Part shown: piece after piece, positions 40,865-43,339 of the stretch
How positions within the stretch are numbered: the stretch's first letter is position 1
Layout: each line of letters opens with the position of its first letter
Origin: Phycisphaerae bacterium
GTDB lineage: Bacteria > Planctomycetota > Phycisphaerae > Sedimentisphaerales > Anaerobacaceae
Assembly (NCBI GenBank): GCA_017993835.1
Contig: JAGOLX010000053.1
Coordinates: forward strand, 1 to 43,339
DNA: 43,339 nucleotides
Reading direction: 5' to 3'
Notes under the pieces: generated by a model
The model's database searches: none
Seen by the model: only the letters and a program-made list of their open reading frames with translations
What the model was told of the DNA's origin: nothing
Position numbers and translations under genes: made by a program

Positions 40865-41521
40865 ATGATGGAATGGAAACCTTTTGATTGGAATGTGGTC
40901 GTTGCGGCATATTGGAACCGCGCCATACTGACACCCAATGGGATTGCAAAACGGTTGTTCAAGGTCGACGTTGGTACTGGCATGGAGGTCTTCGTCCCTG
41001 TGGACTTGTTGGAGCCACCACAGGTGAAGTATGAAGGCATCACCGTAAGAGTCGAGGATCGTCGGTTGGTCATTACAGCCAACCAAGGTAGTTATCAGGC
41101 ACTCAGCAAAGCAATGGAAATGGGTCGTAATGCGCTGGAGTCGCTGCCTGACACGCCGGTGTTGGCAGCGGGATTCAATGTTCGACTTAAAGCCGTGGAT
41201 AGGTATGAGGAGATTGAGCAACTGGTGGCCAGTCCAGAAATCGACGGGTCTCTATCTGACAAGGGCTATGAGATCTTGGACAGGATGGTAAGTCGCAGAA
41301 TCCGCTTGCAGAACACGGTCTTTGACAAGGGGGTTGTGACGCTTGCCCTCGATGCACAGGAGGAAACAACAAAACTCGAACTGAATTTTCATCGTGATTC
41401 GCGCGACCCCAGGGAGCTTGTTGACTGGCTGAATGCCTCTGCTAGTGATGTGGGGAACGCGATCGAGTCTGTTTTGGCGAGTTGTGGACACATTCAGTAT
41501 CAGGAGCAGGAACATGTCTAA
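40865..41521 (+). CDS. Unrecognised protein 1 of the accessory module (218 aa)
   Basis: AAGGAATAGT precedes the ATG at 40865. There is no signal peptide or membrane helix. It is mixed alpha/beta, with I-T-V-R-V-E-D-R-R-L-V-I-T-A-N, a helix ending A-L-E-S-L-P and then D-T-P-V-L-A-A-G-F-N-V-R. I do not recognise a family or catalytic motif. Codon use is less GC-biased than in the genes to the left. It overlaps the next gene by eight bases (ATGTCTAA), so the two are coupled. A defence or mobile-element role is possible only by context. Confidence 0.7.
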   Translation: MMEWKPFDWNVVVAAYWNRAILTPNGIAKRLFKVDVGTGMEVFVPVDLLEPPQVKYEGITVRVEDRRLVITANQGSYQALSKAMEMGRNALESLPDTPVLAAGFNVRLKAVDRYEEIEQLVASPEIDGSLSDKGYEILDRMVSRRIRLQNTVFDKGVVTLALDAQEETTKLELNFHRDSRDPRELVDWLNASASDVGNAIESVLASCGHIQYQEQEHV

Positions 41522-41717
41522 GACACGTCATACCGATCCCACTGGCAATCCCACGTACCAGAAAGCAATTACCGTCGCCACGTCCGGCGCTAGTCCAAGA
41601 ACAGATGCTTCAACTCAATGCCCACGCTCTATTGTCACGACGCATACGGGGGAACTCCGGATGATGGTTGTCAGCAAATCTGAACACATCAGACCGGCAG
41701 ACAAGTCGACGCGATGA
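41514..41717 (+). CDS. Small basic protein 2 of the accessory module (67 aa)
   Basis: AGGAGCAGGAAC stands before the ATG, which overlaps the stop of the previous gene. The peptide is Thr and Ser rich (H-T-D-P-T-G-N-P-T-Y, S-G-A-S-P-R-T-D-A-S-T), with no helix long enough for a membrane. Such small coupled proteins are often regulators or antidotes, but nothing in the sequence proves this. It may be partly disordered. Confidence 0.55.
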   Translation: MSKTRHTDPTGNPTYQKAITVATSGASPRTDASTQCPRSIVTTHTGELRMMVVSKSEHIRPADKSTR

Positions 41718-41733
41718 TAATGGTGGTACGCCT

Positions 41734-42717
41734 GTGCATTGGACCTATGAGAACATCGAGCTTTCTCACGACTCTCTCATGCAAGGAGATATTCTCTGGC
41801 CAACGGACGATCTCAGGGACCTCTTCAGGCAAATTCACCCACATTTCTGTGATCCGAAGTATATTGCCTTCGTTGTTATCACGCAGTCATGTGATCTCGT
41901 ACGTCGAGAGGGGAAAACATGCAGGGCGGATTACGTCAATCTGGCCGTAGTCAGGGGGCTTGAGAGTTGTCTCTGCCAGTTCCTGGACAATGTGTGCGAG
42001 AAGGTAACATCAGGTGTGTACCGCAGACAATCAAAGGCTCAAGCGCAGCAGTTGCTGGAGCGTATCCTGAATCAGAATGAACAGGCTCTGGGGTTGTTCT
42101 ACCTGCACCCTGACGTGGATACGATAGGGATTGCTGACTGTGCGGTCGCCCTGCTTCGCGTGAGTGTGGCTTTTCGGGCGAAAGAACACTACGATGTCCT
42201 GCAACAAGCCAGGAGGGGAAGGCTCACGCCGGAGTTTCGCAGCAAACTGGGGTGGCTCGTCGGGAATCTTTATTCGCGAGTAGGAACTCGAGACTGGATC
42301 AGCAGTCCTGGTGGCGAAGATGAGATGAAACAACTCATCCGGCGTCTGACAGACTCCGCGACGTATTGCTGGGTCTCGGGTCCACACATCAGGGCCCTCA
42401 AGAATGCAGGTATTTCGATAGCTGATATATCGCCGCAGGATCTCCCCTCGATACTCGAAGCCCACAGGCCAGTACTATTCAAAGACGAGATTGCCAAGGC
42501 GGCAAAAGTTGAGGTGGCAAGGGTGCTGGCGCGAATACCGGACGAGGTCGTTGACAAGATTGAGAACGTCTTGCCAGGGGAGTCACTTCGGGCCATCTCC
42601 CCGAAGATACGCAGTATGCTCAAAGCAGTCCTGGATCGTATTCCCGACAAGCTTCACAATCGCCTCATCAACAATCCAGTGGTAACGAAGGCTACGAGCC
42701 GTGATGACCTCGATTGA
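41734..42717 (+). CDS. Protein 3 of the accessory module, with an I-T-Q-S-C-D-L motif (about 327 aa)
   Basis: The start is uncertain: GTG at 41734 has TGGTGG seven bases upstream and avoids overlap; a TTG at 41668 would add 22 residues and overlap the small gene. Early residues read M-Q-G-D-I-L-W, then V-V-I-T-Q-S-C-D-L-V-R and Y-V-N-L-A-V-V. I have an impression of similar G-D-I-L and Q-S-C-D-L motifs in other uncharacterised bacterial proteins but can name no family. The C-terminal half is helical and charged (A-K-V-E-V-A-R-V-L-A-R-I-P-D-E-V). There is no signal peptide. It is the last gene of the unit. Confidence 0.65.
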   Translation: MHWTYENIELSHDSLMQGDILWPTDDLRDLFRQIHPHFCDPKYIAFVVITQSCDLVRREGKTCRADYVNLAVVRGLESCLCQFLDNVCEKVTSGVYRRQSKAQAQQLLERILNQNEQALGLFYLHPDVDTIGIADCAVALLRVSVAFRAKEHYDVLQQARRGRLTPEFRSKLGWLVGNLYSRVGTRDWISSPGGEDEMKQLIRRLTDSATYCWVSGPHIRALKNAGISIADISPQDLPSILEAHRPVLFKDEIAKAAKVEVARVLARIPDEVVDKIENVLPGESLRAISPKIRSMLKAVLDRIPDKLHNRLINNPVVTKATSRDDLD

Positions 42718-42822
42718 TCCTCTAATCGGTCGAACGGGGGGCCTGGGGGGTGACATTCGCAGCCTGCCTGAGGAGGGAATCGTCGTCATGCGACGACGGA
42801 ATTGGGCAAAGGAGAGCAGATC

Positions 42823-43339
42823 ATGAGGAGTGGGAGAATCGGACAGACAAGCGGTATGGAGCCAGTTCCCGGCCATCTGGCGGGGCTCGTCGGGTGGCTG
42901 GCGATTGCACTTCTGACGTGCAGAACGATGCAGGCGCAGACAGGATGGCCGCGTGTTGTTCCCTCCAAGGATGGGGTCCCGGTTTCTTATGAGGTACGGG
43001 GCGAGGGCGAGCCGACCCTGGTCTTCGTGCATGGGTGGAGCTGCGATGCCCGCTACTGGTGGGCGCAGGTGCCGCATTTCTCTGCGAAACATCGCGTCGT
43101 CACGCTCGACCTCGCGGGGCATGGCCATTCCGGCCTGGCCCGAACGCAGTATACGATGAAGGCCTTCGGAGAGGACGTGCAGGCGGTGACGCAGGCGACC
43201 GGCAGCAGGCGGGTCATTCTGATCGGCCATTCCATGGGCGGCTCGGTGATTGTCGAGGCCGCGAGACTCATGCCGGACCGTGTGATCGGCCTGGTCCCTG
43301 TGGACACGCTGGAGAACGTCGAGTACCCGATGACCCGGG
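42823..43339 (+). CDS. Secreted alpha/beta hydrolase, 3' end beyond the window
   Basis: AAAGGAG precedes the ATG at 42823. An N-terminal hydrophobic segment (about residues 18-32, L-A-G-L-V-G-W-L-A-I-A-L-L-T) suggests export or anchoring. The hydrolase core follows: V-F-V-H-G-W-S-C-D (oxyanion region), L-D-L-A-G-H-G-H-S and the nucleophile elbow G-H-S-M-G-G near residue 137. 172 codons are inside the window; the catalytic Asp and His should lie beyond it. Composition returns to GC-rich, so it is outside the accessory module. The substrate is unknown; it may be an esterase, lipase or haloperoxidase-like enzyme. Confidence 0.85.
   Translation, partial: MRSGRIGQTSGMEPVPGHLAGLVGWLAIALLTCRTMQAQTGWPRVVPSKDGVPVSYEVRGEGEPTLVFVHGWSCDARYWWAQVPHFSAKHRVVTLDLAGHGHSGLARTQYTMKAFGEDVQAVTQATGSRRVILIGHSMGGSVIVEAARLMPDRVIGLVPVDTLENVEYPMTR

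Overview
The window looks like a chromosomal segment of a planctomycete, most likely from the Phycisphaerae. The reasons are long secreted proteins built from PD40/TolB-like propeller repeats, dockerin-like EF-hand pairs (D-x-N-x-D-G plus a W-G spacer) and C-terminal LamG domains, a planctomycete-style ECF sigma factor beside a Ser/Thr kinase, and secreted FAD oxidoreductases. The assignment rests on domain style only. No rRNA, tRNA, CRISPR array, transposase or phage structural operon was seen.

Layout. Positions 1-3280 hold small genes: a zinc-ribbon peptide, a secreted metallo-beta-lactamase-fold hydrolase and three small membrane proteins. Positions 3284-24819 carry ten large minus-strand genes (plus one doubtful 50-codon ORF) for exported proteins in tandem with mostly short gaps. 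Five begin with a signal peptide followed by A-D-F-x-F-G and PD40-type repeats. The others are a seven-repeat Reg_prop protein, an alpha/beta-hydrolase-like protein, an Ntn-hydrolase-like (C45-type) protein, a nested LamG/PA14 protein and a tail-collar-like His-rich protein. Five of the ten end in a related LamG tail, and parts of these tails and of the gene leaders are nearly identical DNA.

Divergent from this array, at 25174-29518, is a three-gene plus-strand unit: ECF sigma factor, unrecognised helical protein, and a transmembrane Ser/Thr kinase whose outer part carries discoidin-like and LamG-like domains. I infer, without proof, that it senses surface material and may control the array. 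A PASTA plus double-LamG secreted protein (29630-31705, minus) follows.

Positions 31706-37300 hold dispersed inverted-repeat elements, rpiB (mycobacterial-type active site), a secreted FAD oxidoreductase, a GxxExxY protein bounded by 31-bp inverted repeats, and a secreted alpha/alpha-toroid-like protein. Copies of the same 31-bp repeat encode the signal peptides of the two secreted proteins and recur just after their stop codons. Positions 37313-40228 hold an FAD/NAD oxidoreductase, a small helical protein and a zinc-ribbon TPR protein.

Positions 40741-42717 look foreign: visibly less GC-rich, with a good sigma-70-type promoter and three closely packed unrecognised genes. This is the best candidate for an undescribed accessory module. 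The window ends inside an alpha/beta hydrolase gene.
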